Source: Mytilisepta virgata (lineage: Eukaryota; Mollusca; Bivalvia; Mytilida; Mytilidae). Taken from it: a stretch of 64,000 nt of DNA. The notes beneath the pieces were generated by a model. That model did not search any database. It was not told the DNA's origin and saw only the letters and a program-made list of their open reading frames with translations. Position 1 is the stretch's first letter; each line of letters starts with the position of its first letter. A program made the translations under genes and the position numbers. The stretch spans positions 11,716,255 to 11,780,254 of the forward strand of contig CM051512.1 in the NCBI GenBank assembly GCA_028015205.1, given 5' to 3'. Of the stretch, positions 1 through 10,972 are shown piece after piece.

Positions 1-102
1 AAATAAGCTATAAAAATATTTCCAAGCTATATTTATACAGTAAACTTAAAAACACTATAGAATTAGAATAATACTTGAAAAAGAAAAAAAAAATCAATTG
101 AC

Positions 103-430
103 ACAGCTCCTTACAAATTTTCGAATCAGTGATCACTCTCTCAATATCGAAGTTGGTAGATATAAAAAATATTCCCATAGAAAATAGACTTTGCTCTCGA
201 TGATGAATACCATTTTTTTTTTGCATTGTAATTCCAATAATCAGTTAAGAGCTAATCTCTTTGAAAAGATAGATGAAATAAATCAAAATTTTTTATCGGG
301 AGACGAAGTATCACACATTTTTGATATTCTTAATCCAAAATACGAACTTTTATCAATTATTTGTGACTTTAAAGAGCGGTCATGGGAACTGCGAAAATAT
401 GGTCCACATCGGTCAAAGTTAGTTAATTAG
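103..430 (+). pseudogene. LINE ORF2 3'-end fragment
   Basis: The plus-strand translation reads as the C-terminal part of a non-LTR retrotransposon ORF2, after the reverse transcriptase. It has the SDHSLNIEVGRY stretch, then DEYHFFLHC-like zinc-finger residues and a hydrophilic tail ending at a stop at 430. The reading frame is broken near 185, where an extra base separates the GRY segment from the zinc-finger segment. A diverged copy of the same segment lies at 20325-20555. No RT domain is visible upstream. This is a dead 5'-truncated or edge-truncated copy; assignment to a LINE clade is not possible from so short a piece. Confidence 0.6.
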
Positions 431-1055
431 TTACTTTTTCAAGACTATATCTTATCTGTATGTATTTGTTTGTTATTGTTCATTCTATGTTATATTGTTT
501 AACCCCCATGGTTACAATTTACAATTTACAATAAATAAAATTATTCCCATCAAGAATTATGCAATTATTCTATTAAGGGCTTAGATCACAAGCTTAAAAT
601 TACAATTTTTGAATTTTGACCAAAGTGGGCCCCTGGTTTAAAAACTAAAATTCTACATCCTTATTGCACAATGTACATATAGTGTACAACATGTAGGACA
701 ATACGATATAAACAAAATACCTGGTTGCAAATTGAAAGAGGAGTTTAGGTCACAAGATTAAATCGAAAATTTAGAATTTCTATCCCTGTGTTCCCCAATT
801 AGGAAATTGAAAACATTCTAAAACCATATTTCGCATCTGTTTATGGTGTATGACAATACGGGATAGAAATAAAATGCATAAATTGAAAAATGACAAGACG
901 AGTACAAGTCACAAACTTAAATTCAATAGAAAGAACGAATTGAGAATGAGGATTTTCAAATTCGAAAAGTACAGATCACGCACCGAAGGTCAATTGTTCG
1001 GTTGTAATCACTTGTTCAATTGGTTGTTAAATATGCAAATTACGATAAGTCATGT
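431..1055. other. no gene recognised
   Basis: AT-rich non-coding sequence. I see no exon-like segment, tandem repeat or foldback in it. Confidence 0.5.
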
Positions 1056-1152
1056 GGGTTATAGAATTGAAGTCTTATACACATGGGCTGGGCCTTTATT
1101 TGAAGGATATGAAGGCCCAGCGCATGTGTAAATGACTTCAACTCTATAACCC
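1056..1152. repeat. 97-bp near-perfect palindrome (foldback)
   Basis: The left arm begins GGGTTATAGAATTGAAGTC and the right arm ends GACTTCAACTCTATAACCC. The inner arms, around GGGCTGGGCCTT and AAGGCCCAGCGC, also pair, leaving a loop of about 15 nt. The stem is about 41 bp with few mismatches. An ORF runs through it only because the arms are short on stops. It could be a foldback MITE, the head hairpin of a larger repeat, or a pre-miRNA-like hairpin; the sequence alone does not decide. Confidence 0.75.
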
Positions 1153-2438
1153 CTATGAATTATTTCTAATATGACAAATATGTTAATTTTGCTCGTTTGA
1201 GCTTGCCTACATGTATCTGACATTGGTTTGGCCTTTCAATTTCTTTTGCAATTAACATGTTGCATTCTGTCCTTTTAAGAGCATATTTTGAATAAAACCA
1301 TTTTCAAAAGATAACCATTTGCACAGTCACAATATGTAATTCATCATTTACACAAGAACAACTAGACATCAAGGAGATGGAATCCATCTCTGTGGGTCCC
1401 ACCCTAAATACGTTGTGGTCAAAACTTTGTATGGATAAACTGAAGTTAAGCTTAGTAATAAAGCACCTGAAATAATAACCAATTCTGGTTTTGTACTGAG
1501 AGTGATCTTATTCAATGTATTTTCAGTTAAAGTGTTATATTTGGACATTTTATTGCAGTACTGGATGGCCTCCCATTGTTACATGTATATGGAGCTATCC
1601 AGAGCTCACTGCGTGGTGTGGACTTGTAATATTGATGATCATTAGGTGACCTCTGGATATAGTGCTTGATGTTTGATTTATGTTATGTTTATGGCCCTCT
1701 TCCATAGCTATTTGTCACACATATTTTGAAGGGTCTTTAATTTTTTATGACCTTAAAAAATGAGTGTTTATAGTAAATGCTTAGAACTGCAAATTTGCTA
1801 AGGACAGTATGGGTTTTAGTAAAGCAGCAACCATTTGAAAATGGGTGTACGGGTTTTACTTCAATTTTTTTTTCAACATTTAAAAAAAAATATTCGATAA
1901 CATGCAGAAGCAAATTTTTCTTCAACATATTTCAATCATTTTTACCAGAACTAAAGGAAATTATTTCTTTCAAGAAATTTGGAATCAACTTTAAAAAAAA
2001 AACATGCCCCACCTCCTGAGACTTTTAAAATCGTTGCCCCCTAATAAGACCGAAAAAAAACCTCATTAACCTGATAAAATACACTAAATTCAGATATGTT
2101 TTTGCCCAACCTAAAAGCAGTGATTTGTGGTATGTTAAATAGTGAATTAACATTTGCATCATTCTTTATGAATGACATATTTTTTTTTAACTTATTTCAG
2201 CTTTTGAAATTTCTACACAAATTGTACGGGGCAAATTTTATTTTTCTTTTACTTTTTTGTGCCATAGGACATGGGGCTCTCAACTTTGACCTAAGTTTTT
2301 GACATTGACCTTTAACCTACAGAGTTGTACACACATTTTGACACACCCTCTGGTGCTAGTGAATATCGAACATAAAAATCAAATGGTTGCTCCCTAATAT
2401 ATCGTTTGACAATATATAGGACATCATATTAGAATATA
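1153..2438. other. no gene recognised
   Basis: Non-coding AT-rich sequence with several A and T runs around 1860-2070. The short ORFs here have low-complexity translations and no splice-site or family support. Confidence 0.5.
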
Positions 2439-2617
2439 TACAGTCAAATCTCGTTATGTCGAATCCATTGGGACCTGAAAATGTAGTTCGACTTAACGAA
2501 AATTCGAGATATTAGGAGTAAATCTGTATAGTTACTGCTGTTGAGGGTCCAAACAGATAATTTGAGTTACCCGGAATTTAGACTTAATTGTGTTCGAGAT
2601 AACGAGAATCAACTGTA
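2439..2617. mobile_element. TA-flanked MITE, pogo/Tc1-mariner-like
   Basis: The element starts CAGTCAAATCTCGTTATGTC at 2441 and ends with the inverted counterpart GATAACGAGAATCAACTG at 2615. TA dinucleotides at 2439-2440 and 2616-2617 are the target duplication expected of Tc1/mariner-type transposases. The body is about 175 bp, has no ORF and repeats the cgagat motif internally. CAGT-type termini with CTCGTTATnTCGA are typical of pogo/Tigger-derived MITEs. Non-autonomous; superfamily assignment is by terminal motif and TSD only. Confidence 0.75.
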
Positions 2618-2993
2618 TTTTAATCTGAATTTAATGCAGTTGTAGCTGTATTGTTTAACCGACATAGTTACTAAATTCCTACGTTGAGTAGTACTACCGG
2701 AAATTGTATCTTTTGGGGGGATTGATATGCATTTTAAAAATCTCGTCTTAGTTTTTGCAAATTGAATGTTGATTCCTCCCTTTATTTTCTGCTAAACAAA
2801 GACAAATATGCTTTGATAAGCGTTAGCTCGGATCGTGAATAATGCCAGTTGTACAAAAATAATGTTTTTATTGCTGAAGTTCACACGGATAACTAAATTC
2901 AATACAATGACGTCATAGTGAAAAACAAATATGATAGACGAAAAAAAAAATGACCAATCAAATGACGCGTTATATCCAGTATTAAATTATTAT

Positions 2994-3154
2994 AGAATAA
3001 CTAATCTTCAAATGCGAATAGCTAAAAATCTACATCGTGTTACCGAATATCACATTAATTCACGAATGCGCGTATCGCATGAGTGAATTATTAAGTGTTT
3101 TTCGGTCACGAGTTATAGATCTTTGGTATTCAAATTTCTAGATTAGTTATTCCA
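2994..3154. repeat. 160-bp imperfect palindrome
   Basis: The outer arms are AATAACTAATCT at 2996 and its complement AGATTAGTTATT ending near 3153. Inner arms pair through ACCGAATATCACATTAATTCAC and its counterpart, around a centre near 3072. Arms of about 70 nt make this a foldback element, lying in the last intron or intergenic sequence upstream of the TDP2-like exon. Confidence 0.7.
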
Positions 3155-3785
3155 TGTATTCAGAAGATTTAACGAGAAAATACAAGGGATTATGTTTTTA
3201 TATGACTACACATCAACCCTTCTATAGCAACGTCGTTGGCGACGGCAATTGTTACGTCACTTCCTAGAGTTAATCATGACTCTTGATTTCACTGGGTGTA
3301 TTATCGGTTTTGATCTCACTCGGAAATCCCGGTATTTCACCACACGTAATGTAATAATATTGTATAATCTACTTTTTGGTGCTGTGACGTCACCGACGTA
3401 TTGATCAATTTTAGATCAGAAATATTTGGAAAATTACATTATAAGGATTGTTATAAAATTTGAAACAGGTTATACTTGTAATCCATCCTAAAGTGTTGAA
3501 AAAAACCCCAAATTATGTTTTTGAACTTAGTGGAAAGCAGCTTCAAATTGATTGACAAGAAACATGAGGTTATCTCCCCTTATAAAGCTCCTATTTTGCG
3601 GAAGAGCATTAAACATGTTAAAAACAAAATATGCAAAATACGCAAAATAAGAGTTGTCTTCTTTCTTCTCATTAGTGTTAATTTGGTGCAGAAAGATGAT
3701 CAGAAAAATGTTTCTTTTTGTTTATAAACATTAAAATATTGATGAAATATGTATACAATGTATGTTTTTTTAATTGTCATTTCAG
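3155..3785 (+). other. intron upstream of the TDP2-like last exon
   Basis: The segment ends in the acceptor tgtcatttcag at 3785. No upstream TDP2 exon (GDxNxRD segment) is seen in 1-3785, so earlier exons are off the left edge or were missed. 3355-3395 (ataatctac...gctgtgacgtcac) resembles the inverse of 39690-39730, probably a dispersed repeat. Confidence 0.5.
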
Positions 3786-4082
3786 TTGAAAGATATCAGT
3801 GGGTTACCAAATGGTGTATTTGATGTCTGGGAGGCAACCGGAAGTAACAAGGACGTTGAATTCACATGGGATATGTCTGTCAACACAAATCTTGATTGGG
3901 AAGGAAAATTTAAACCAAAGCTGAGATTTGACAGAATTTTTGTCAGACATTCAAAACTTAAGCCGATGCTTAAACCTGTAAATTTCAACTTAATCGGGAA
4001 GGATAAAATTCCCGAGTGTGAATTGTTTCCAAGTGATCACTGGGGTCTCTTGACACGGTTTGAAATTTTATCTGACAGTTAA
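3786..4082 (+). CDS. TDP2: TDP2-like tyrosyl-DNA phosphodiesterase, last exon
   Basis: This 98-codon terminal exon matches the C-terminal end of the exonuclease/endonuclease/phosphatase fold of TDP2, which hydrolyses 5'-phosphotyrosyl bonds left by trapped topoisomerase II. Visible in order are GLPNGVFDVWE, FTWDMSVNTNL, the basic LRFDRIFVRHS strand and the catalytic FPSDHWGLL motif near the end, whose histidine is the general acid of the family. The exon opens at acceptor tttcag (phase 0) and stops at TAA 4080-4082. Its length fits the C-terminus of TDP2, which is about 360 residues in vertebrates. The catalytic and substrate-contact motifs present here are intact. Upstream exons are not seen. 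An alternative is another EEP-family member, but the SDHWGL context and the spacing favour TDP2. Confidence 0.85.
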   Translation: MKDISGLPNGVFDVWEATGSNKDVEFTWDMSVNTNLDWEGKFKPKLRFDRIFVRHSKLKPMLKPVNFNLIGKDKIPECELFPSDHWGLLTRFEILSDS

Positions 4083-4148
4083 ATTGTAAAACTGGTTGAA
4101 TTTGAAAGTTTATGTATTAGTGGTTGGAAATATATTTCATTTCTTATC

Positions 4149-4154
4149 ATTAAA
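4149..4154 (+). terminator. candidate poly(A) signal ATTAAA
   Basis: ATTAAA lies 67 bp past the TDP2-like stop codon, a plausible polyadenylation signal for that transcript. No closer AATAAA is present. Confidence 0.4.
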
Positions 4155-4160
4155 ATGATT

Positions 4161-4959
4161 TCACATGTTCACAAGTATAATTGAATTCTCCTGTTATTCT
4201 CTTTTATGCTATGTAAGTTTGTAACGTAACTGGAAGCTTTTAACTCAAGAAATCCGGTTATTAGATCTTTTGATGTCCGGTGGCTCCAAACAGCTATGAC
4301 TGGGTTACTGTCAGTTATACACCATCTTATTTATTGTTGGCAAAGTATTATAAAAGTCAAAAACTCTTTTTAGTTCAACCAACGTTATACATAAAAACAA
4401 TCGCCCAGCGCTCGTTTTAGCTTGACTGAGATAATTTTCAAAAGTCCTGATAAATTTCATCAAAGTCAATAAACAATCGTAAGCTTAAGTCGACGTCTTA
4501 TTCTTGCTCTGCGATATGAAATTTTCATTTAAGAACTTACAAGACTTAAACCCATAAAAGTGGTAGTTCACTTGCTATTATGTTGTAAGCATAGTTTGGT
4601 TATATACATATATATATTTTCATATGTTTATTTTTCATGTATATTTGTAGATTTGGATACTCATAAAACGAGTTTAAACCCACCACTCATCATTATCTGT
4701 AACTATTCACGACAAGACTATCATGACTGTTGTGTTAATGTTCGTGTTTTGAGATCCTTTATGTTATTTTTGTCTGAGATTTTGTCTGATGGATAGCGTT
4801 GATTGATTGGTATATGTCCCTGTTGACATTTCCTGTTGTTATCTATTTTGTTGTTTTCATGTATATACACCTATTTACCCAAAATATGTCTTTCATCTTA
4901 ATAAGAAATTTTATAAAACACCAATTATGAAAATAATGAACACTCACTTATTTCTAATA
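4161..4959. other. no gene recognised
   Basis: Non-coding. 4795-4865 carries the string gttgattgattggtatatgtccctgttgacatt-like sequence typical of dispersed repeats, but no copy elsewhere in the window was found. Confidence 0.4.
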
Positions 4960-5450
4960 TTACAGGGGTCTAAAATACCATGAAACATAAAACTTCTGGA
5001 ATATTACAACGATATAGTTTTTTCATGTTTGGGGTTAAAGTTCCATAAAATTTAAACTTTTGAATATTAGATAGGTTCATTTTTTCAGGGGCTGGGGGGA
5101 AAGGGGGGGGGGGGGGTTAAAATAACACAGAACATAATAAATTTTAACATTTCCATGAAACATTGCATTTTGATATGGAATAATTTGTTTTCTTGATCGT
5201 GCTTTTAAATACAAATAAATATAAAAAATTTAAAACTTGCAGGGGTTCACTTTTCCATATGCCGGTGGACACAAACAAAATACCATTATACATAACGCTA
5301 TTACAATATTACAGGGGGTCCATTTTCCATGGTTGGGGGCTAAAATACGATGACAGATAAACATTTAAATATTACAGGGGGTGAATTTTTTTATGTATAG
5401 TGTTGAAGAACCATGGCAGATAAAGTTTTAAATATAAAAAAGTAACCCAC
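4960..5450. repeat. diverged tandem repeat with poly-G tract
   Basis: About five degraded units of roughly 85 bp, each with an aatattacaggggg core followed by ttccat, a G run and taaaatac. A run of 15 or more G at 5103-5117 interrupts one unit. The units differ a great deal, so the array is old. Confidence 0.55.
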
Positions 5451-6959
5451 CCCTATAGATTAAAGTTTATATCCCAATGGTGTCCTATCTCCCTGTCATG
5501 ATAAAATGACCATTCTTGTTATTCTAAAAGGCTAATGTTTGGAACATTTGAATTGAGTCCCATTTACAGAGTTATCTGCTCTTTGAAGAAGGTGTCTTCC
5601 ATAGATATCACGGGAAACATTGTCATTTTTCTGCAGTATATTTTGTCTTCCTTACAATGTCCTCCACGCAAATTAATGATTTGTTTATGTTAATTTTTTC
5701 CCATAATTTTCTATTTCAAATGTCAGATTATTTACGGAAGTTATCCAGTAATTAGTGAAAAAAATATACTGAGTCAAAAGTCTTTTTGTGATGGTAAATT
5801 TTCTTTAACTACAATCTTCTTCACATGGAACAAAATTCAGGAAAAAAACGATGGAAATAACAAAACCATATATGGTGGTCTTCTGAGTACACCCCATTCT
5901 GGAATGAAAAAAAATTCATGGAAATTTAAAATCATCCCATTTTTCATGAAATAAAGTGCTTATTTGCCATTATTTATTCAACATTTTTTATATTATAATG
6001 CTAAGATACAAAGAAGGATATTTTCCACTCGTATTAGCTTTATCAACCTTTTTTTCACAAGTTGCTTAGCATAGTATAGAAACAAGACATTCTCTAAAGT
6101 CATGATAGTAAGTACACTCACAATATATCTGCAATTAAATTAATACATGTACTAAATACAAAATATTAAGCTTGTTTAACCTCGCCATATTTTTATTTGA
6201 ATCTTCCATGCTGTTAGCCGTTGTCAGTAGTTATACTTTTTTGGTGTTATTTAATATGTATATTTTGAAGAATGGTTTAAATTCAGACATTTTGAACATA
6301 AAGTTTCGGTTGAACTTCATTGCTCCTTATAAATATATAGGACCACTAAGAGTGATACAGTACTTTTTCAGTTTCGCTCCAGGGTTGTTATTTCATTGAC
6401 ATTTTCTATATTTCTCCTTTCATTTTTATTTGGTAAATTTTTCATACTCCTTTTTTTTACTTAACGAAAGAAAGTTTTATCAAAATATAAGCAAATCAGC
6501 AAAATCGGGATCCCACTAACTAGTCACTAAACAGTACTGCTTCAGAGAACTAAACTGACATTCAGGAAGAAGCTTAAGGCCTTGGCCATGTTATTAAAAG
6601 TTTAAAACAGTAATACTTATATTTTTCAAGACCAAACAAAAGAAAAGAAAATTAAAAAATTGATACAACAAATTCAAACCGAATTTAACTATTGCAAAAT
6701 AAGCTTATAAGCGAGCAAAGCTCGCTCTTTAAGGTAGAGAGTGAATCGAATTATTCCTACTACTATGCCGGCAAAAAGGTTTCAACAACATGGCGGCATC
6801 CATGGGAAATCTCGTTCCGCCATTGCTTCCGACGTGATTACGTTAATTAGAGATTATCCTGAACAAAATATGTTATTTATGGGCTTATCTCAATTTGTTT
6901 AACATTCAGTGTCATGAAATTAAAAATAAATACGAAAGAATTCACCTGGAATCAAATTT
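5451..6959. other. no gene recognised
   Basis: Non-coding, AT-rich. A short hairpin, AGCGAGCAAAGCTCGCT at 6712-6728, is the only clear structure. Confidence 0.45.
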
Positions 6960-6969
6960 GACAAGAAAC

Positions 6970-8110
6970 TAGAGGCTCCCAGGAGCCTGTATTGCTCATC
7001 TGGACTATGTCCATCCTGTTAAGTTCCAACTGAATCACTGGTTTCAAACAAGAAGATCTTTCAGTGATTTTTCCGCTTAGGTCCTAAGTTGAACACTGTT
7101 GGGCTTTGGTGGCCATCTTGGATGACGGGTGGGGTCATAGGATGCAATTCTGAAAGAGAACCACCAAAGGATTATTGCTGCTAACTTTTGTTCCAATTGG
7201 CCAAGTGGTTTCAGATGAGAAGATCTTTAAGTAAATTTCCCAAATGTTAAACTATGTTCGGCTTTGGTGGCCATCTTGGATAGTGGACGTAGTCATCGGA
7301 TATAATTCTGAAAGAGGACCACCTAAGGACCATTGTTGTTAAGTTTTGTTCCAATTTGGCCAAGTGGTTTCAGACGAGATTCTTTAAGTAAATTTCCCAT
7401 AGGGTCCTATGTTAAACCATGTTCGGCTCTGGCGGCCATCATGGATGACGAACCGGGTCATCATATATATCTCTGAATGAGGACCGCCTAAGGACTATTG
7501 CTGCCAAGTTTTGTTCCTATTGGCCAAGTGGTTTCAGACAAGAAGATCTTTAATTAAATTCTCCATAGGGTCCTATGTTAAACTATGTTCGGCTCTGGCT
7601 GCCATCTTGGATAGTGGATGTGGTCATCGGATATAATTTTGAAAGAGGACCACCTAAGGACCATTGCTGCTATGTTTTGTTCCAATTGGCCAAGTGGTTA
7701 CAGACAAGAAAATCTTTAACTAAATTTCCCATTCATTTAGGGTCCTATGTTAAACTATGTTCGGCTGTGGCGGCCATCTTGGATGACGGGCTGGGTCATC
7801 GGATATTATTTTGAAAGGGGACCACTTAAGGACCATTGCTGCCAAGTTTTGTTCTAATTGGTCAAGTGGTTTCAGACAAGAAGATCTTTAAGTAAATTTT
7901 CCATAGGGTCCTATGTTAAACTATGTTGGCTCTGGCGGCCAGCTTGGATGACGTCAGGTCAGGCCAGGTCATCGGATATAATTCTGAAAGAGGACCACCT
8001 AAGGACCATTACTGCCAAGTTTTGTTCAAATTGGCCCTGTGGTTTCAGAGGAGTTCTTTAAAGGAAAGTTTACGACGACGACGACGACGGACGCCAATAG
8101 CTCACATGGC
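6970..8110 (+). repeat. pearl/HINE-like element with ~170-bp tandem units
   Basis: The element opens with a palindromic head, AGGCTCCCAGGAGCCT at 6972-6987, followed by ...tgctcatctgg. It continues as about six units of roughly 170 bp, each with ggccatcttggat, attctgaaagaggacc, ttgttccaattggcc and aagatcttta. It ends in a (GACGAC)n microsatellite at 8071-8090 and ggacgcc...agctcacatggccc. Hairpin head, 150-180-bp tandem core and adjoining microsatellite are the layout described for bivalve pearl and Helentron-associated interspersed elements. A second copy is at 30587-31410, and an inverted relic at 47655-48110. Autonomous genes are absent. Confidence 0.7.
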
Positions 8111-9490
8111 CCTTTGGACCAGGCTAGCTAAAAAGATGCAGACGCAAGTGTCACATTTTCCCGCCATGGTAACCGGACAAATTGGGTCGTGGATCGCTCA
8201 GCCCAAGACCACACCGTGTTATTGGACAATTCGGAACGTGTCATCAGTTAACTCGGACCGTGTCATCCGATAACTCGGACCGTATGAAGTAACAACATTG
8301 ATAACTTTTGAACTTAATACTTTGAAGTGAAATTGTTACGCCATTACGATGATTTCACTAAATACCGACAAAGCAAACATAACGACCTTACGCTTCGGTC
8401 GCTTTCCAGGTCACACCTGTTTCATATTAGAAAATCTAGTCTACAGGGACTTAATAGTCATCTCGGACAACCTCTCGATCTTGGTAACGTTTCAAAAACA
8501 TCCGTAGGACTACGATCGAGACAAAGAAATTAAAAACCGGAAATCAGATCACACTTACGAGTAAGCGTAATTGTACGAATGTTTGTGAAACGGGACCCAG
8601 ATGAAATGTACTTCTCCGTATATTATCTTTTTATGCCTCTTTGTAAAGCGTAATGAAAATATCATTTTGTTTTGACTTATGTTGCAGTCTTATTCCTACT
8701 TGAGACATAGTTTATTTACTACAGAAAAATAATCTCCATTGTTGAAGGACTTTTTAAAAGTGTCGACTCCGTAATATTCGATTTCCAGGATAGCTGGTGA
8801 GTCGTAATTCCATGAATTACACCCATTCTTTACATCTATATTGTACCATAAAAAATAATGGAACCTTTATAAACCGAATAGCTATAGAAATATAAAAATT
8901 GTCCGGTTTTCGGAGAGGCTTCAGTTCCAGATTTAATTGTGTCCGTTCAAAAATCCAACCAGAGGCTATTTAACTGAAGCATGATGGAACATGATATTAT
9001 CATTTTCACTTTACATGTATTTGCATTTTCTTGAACTGAAACAAAATCTCTTCCAAGGTCCAGCCTTTAATATATCAATAAAACATGAGCACAATATTTT
9101 CCAGAATAAGCCAACGATGAACAATTTAACATAAGGGGATTTACATTAGCACGGTTATTTGACTTTCAGTATGATAAAAAATAATTTTGAGGTATATTCA
9201 ACTGGAGTATACATGTCTATGTATATTTTGTACCAGAAATTACTTCCGGTATTTAAACCAATTTTACATGTTCCGTTTGCCGAGAAATTAAGTCTATGTT
9301 AACCGTTTTTGTTATGTTTGTTCTATTGCAATTATCTATTTCATATATTCAAATTGTTTAATATTCATTTATTTTAGGGATCTAAAGTGTTCAAGTATTA
9401 GACGTTTCTTAGCTAAGATAATCTCCAATTGACAATATTTCCCTTCAATTCATTAAAAAGGGACTGAGTTTTAGATTACAAACCTTTTAA
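8111..9490. other. no gene recognised
   Basis: Non-coding. 8230-8285 holds two to three copies of a 22-24-bp unit (gtgtcatc...taactcggacc). Nothing else recognised before the lectin exon. Confidence 0.45.
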
Positions 9491-9495
9491 TCTTT

Positions 9496-9825
9496 CTATT
9501 TCTGACAGATATATGTAATATGTAAATAGCATCTGTTATCATTCCATTTGTATGTAGTGTAGAAGTAGCCTTTACGTATTTCAAGACAGTGCTCGACACC
9601 ATCTTCGTTGTTTGGTTCAACATACTTAATTGTATTCCAGTCCGCTACTGTGATTGGATCTCCGTTAGAGGACCAAACCCAATCTCCTTCTCTTTTCATA
9701 TCTGTGCCTCCAATCCAAAATGCTACAATATTTTTACATGAATTCTTGAAAACATTGCCAACATAAATACCTGGTTTGCTGTTTTCTGTATTTACACTAC
9801 AATCTTTTGTTTTCTTAAGGATTGA
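9496..9825 (-). CDS. C-type lectin domain, terminal exon of PAN-lectin gene
   Basis: Minus-strand exon encoding the second half of a C-type lectin carbohydrate-recognition domain. It has FWIGGTD, GDWVWSSNGDP, the long-loop VEPNNEDGVEHCLEI segment, then YKWNDNRC and YICQK before a TAG stop at 9496-9498. EPN is the loop motif usual for mannose-type Ca2+-dependent sugar binding and WND is the second Ca2+-site motif; both are intact. The exon start is uncertain: attacag just before 9825 gives a phase-0 start that agrees with the preceding lectin exon ending in phase 0, but an acceptor near 9724 (attgtag) would give a shorter exon. The start at 9825 places the first nine bases inside the foldback at 9817-9950. 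Confidence 0.8.
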   Translation of the reverse strand, partial: SILKKTKDCSVNTENSKPGIYVGNVFKNSCKNIVAFWIGGTDMKREGDWVWSSNGDPITVADWNTIKYVEPNNEDGVEHCLEIRKGYFYTTYKWNDNRCYLHITYICQK

Positions 9826-9950
9826 CTGTAATTGTTTTCATTCTACGAGGAAATAACCTCAGTCACGTGGTGAACAGTAAATAGCGTGTTCACCACATGC
9901 ATTGAGGATATTTTTTTCATAGACGGAAAACAAAATTAAATGCAGTCCTT
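9817..9950. repeat. 134-bp palindrome abutting the lectin exon
   Basis: The left arm reads AAGGATTGACTGTAATTG ... GTGGTGAACA and the right arm is its mirror, TGTTCACCAC ... AAATGCAGTCCTT, around the loop gtaaatagcg at 9876-9887. The arms are about 60 nt with scattered mismatches. On the minus strand it spans the 3' end of the intron and probably the first bases of the lectin exon. Confidence 0.7.
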
Positions 9951-10223
9951 ATAATTTAATTCCGGGGATTGTTTTAACGTCTTAAACATAGGGATTCCCT
10001 TTATTAGGTCATAGTAGAAAATACAAAAAAAAAAAAAAAAAAAAAAATAATCTATGATATGATAGAAGAAAAAATGCTAACCAGTCAAGTTAGGTTATGA
10101 TATACTAAAAATGTTAACCAATCAAATAAGGCGTTACATCAAATACAAGAATTATTTAATAATGCTTCTTGGAATCTCTATAGTATACTACATTAGTAAT
10201 TGCCTTATTTTGATCTTTGTCCT

Positions 10224-10935
10224 GGGGCCTTATTTTCGAAGATATCTTAGTCATAAGTGCAATTTTCGAACATGTCTCAACTTAGAATCGATCTCAGAAT
10301 TGTCCAAAATTAGGACGTCAATTTATATGTCTTAAGATGATCTTAGGAATATCCCAACTTTAGGATGAAAGCACGATATCCTAATTTATCAACAAATATG
10401 GCCGCTGTATATGTATATGCAAATGTGGCTACGTTTGATAGTTTGCAAAAGAGGATGGACTTGTTTTTCTAAACTTCAACCAACAAAATGTAGAGCTCAG
10501 CGTTCCGAAAATTCGGATTTCGTTTTCTGCTCATGTTAACGTTCGATCTATTAAATATGTATAATGTGTTAACCTCCTTATATACACATCTATAGATAGT
10601 TAGTTGCACGAGTTTTGCCTTTAAATTCTTTGTTTATTTTTTACTCATCTTTGTATCGATCTAAAATTTTGACAACACAATGGATTTAACTTTTAGAATT
10701 TCCTTTTGAAATCATATTATTTTCATCATAATCATCATGATTTCATTGTTTTTTTTAAAAAAAAAACATTATTCTTATAAAGTTAGATTCGTGCGATGTT
10801 ATTTTATATATCTTATTTTTTTCATATATCTTAGTTTTTTTCATAGCATAAAACTTAGGACTATCGTTAGGACATCCTAGCTAGGATGATCCTAATAGAG
10901 CTTCGATACGAGATCTCAGACATGAGATAGTATAC
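10224..10935 (+). mobile_element. CCTAAG-rich foldback/TIR element, copy A (truncated)
   Basis: The left terminus GGGGCCTTATTTTCGAAGAT is followed by many scattered ggatnntcctaag/cttagga half-sites. The interior (10560-10920) is homologous, in reverse orientation, to 20640-20985 plus 24165-24388, which is copy B. The right terminus is missing: homology ends near cagacatgagatag at about 10931, just before another TIR element begins at 10973. No coding capacity. Superfamily unknown. Confidence 0.7.
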
Positions 10936-10972
10936 TAAGATTACTATTATTATTATACTGAACTAAACTCCT

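Noticed and set aside
3782..3988. Minus-strand ORF opposite the TDP2-like exon
   Set aside because: Shadow of the real exon on the plus strand.
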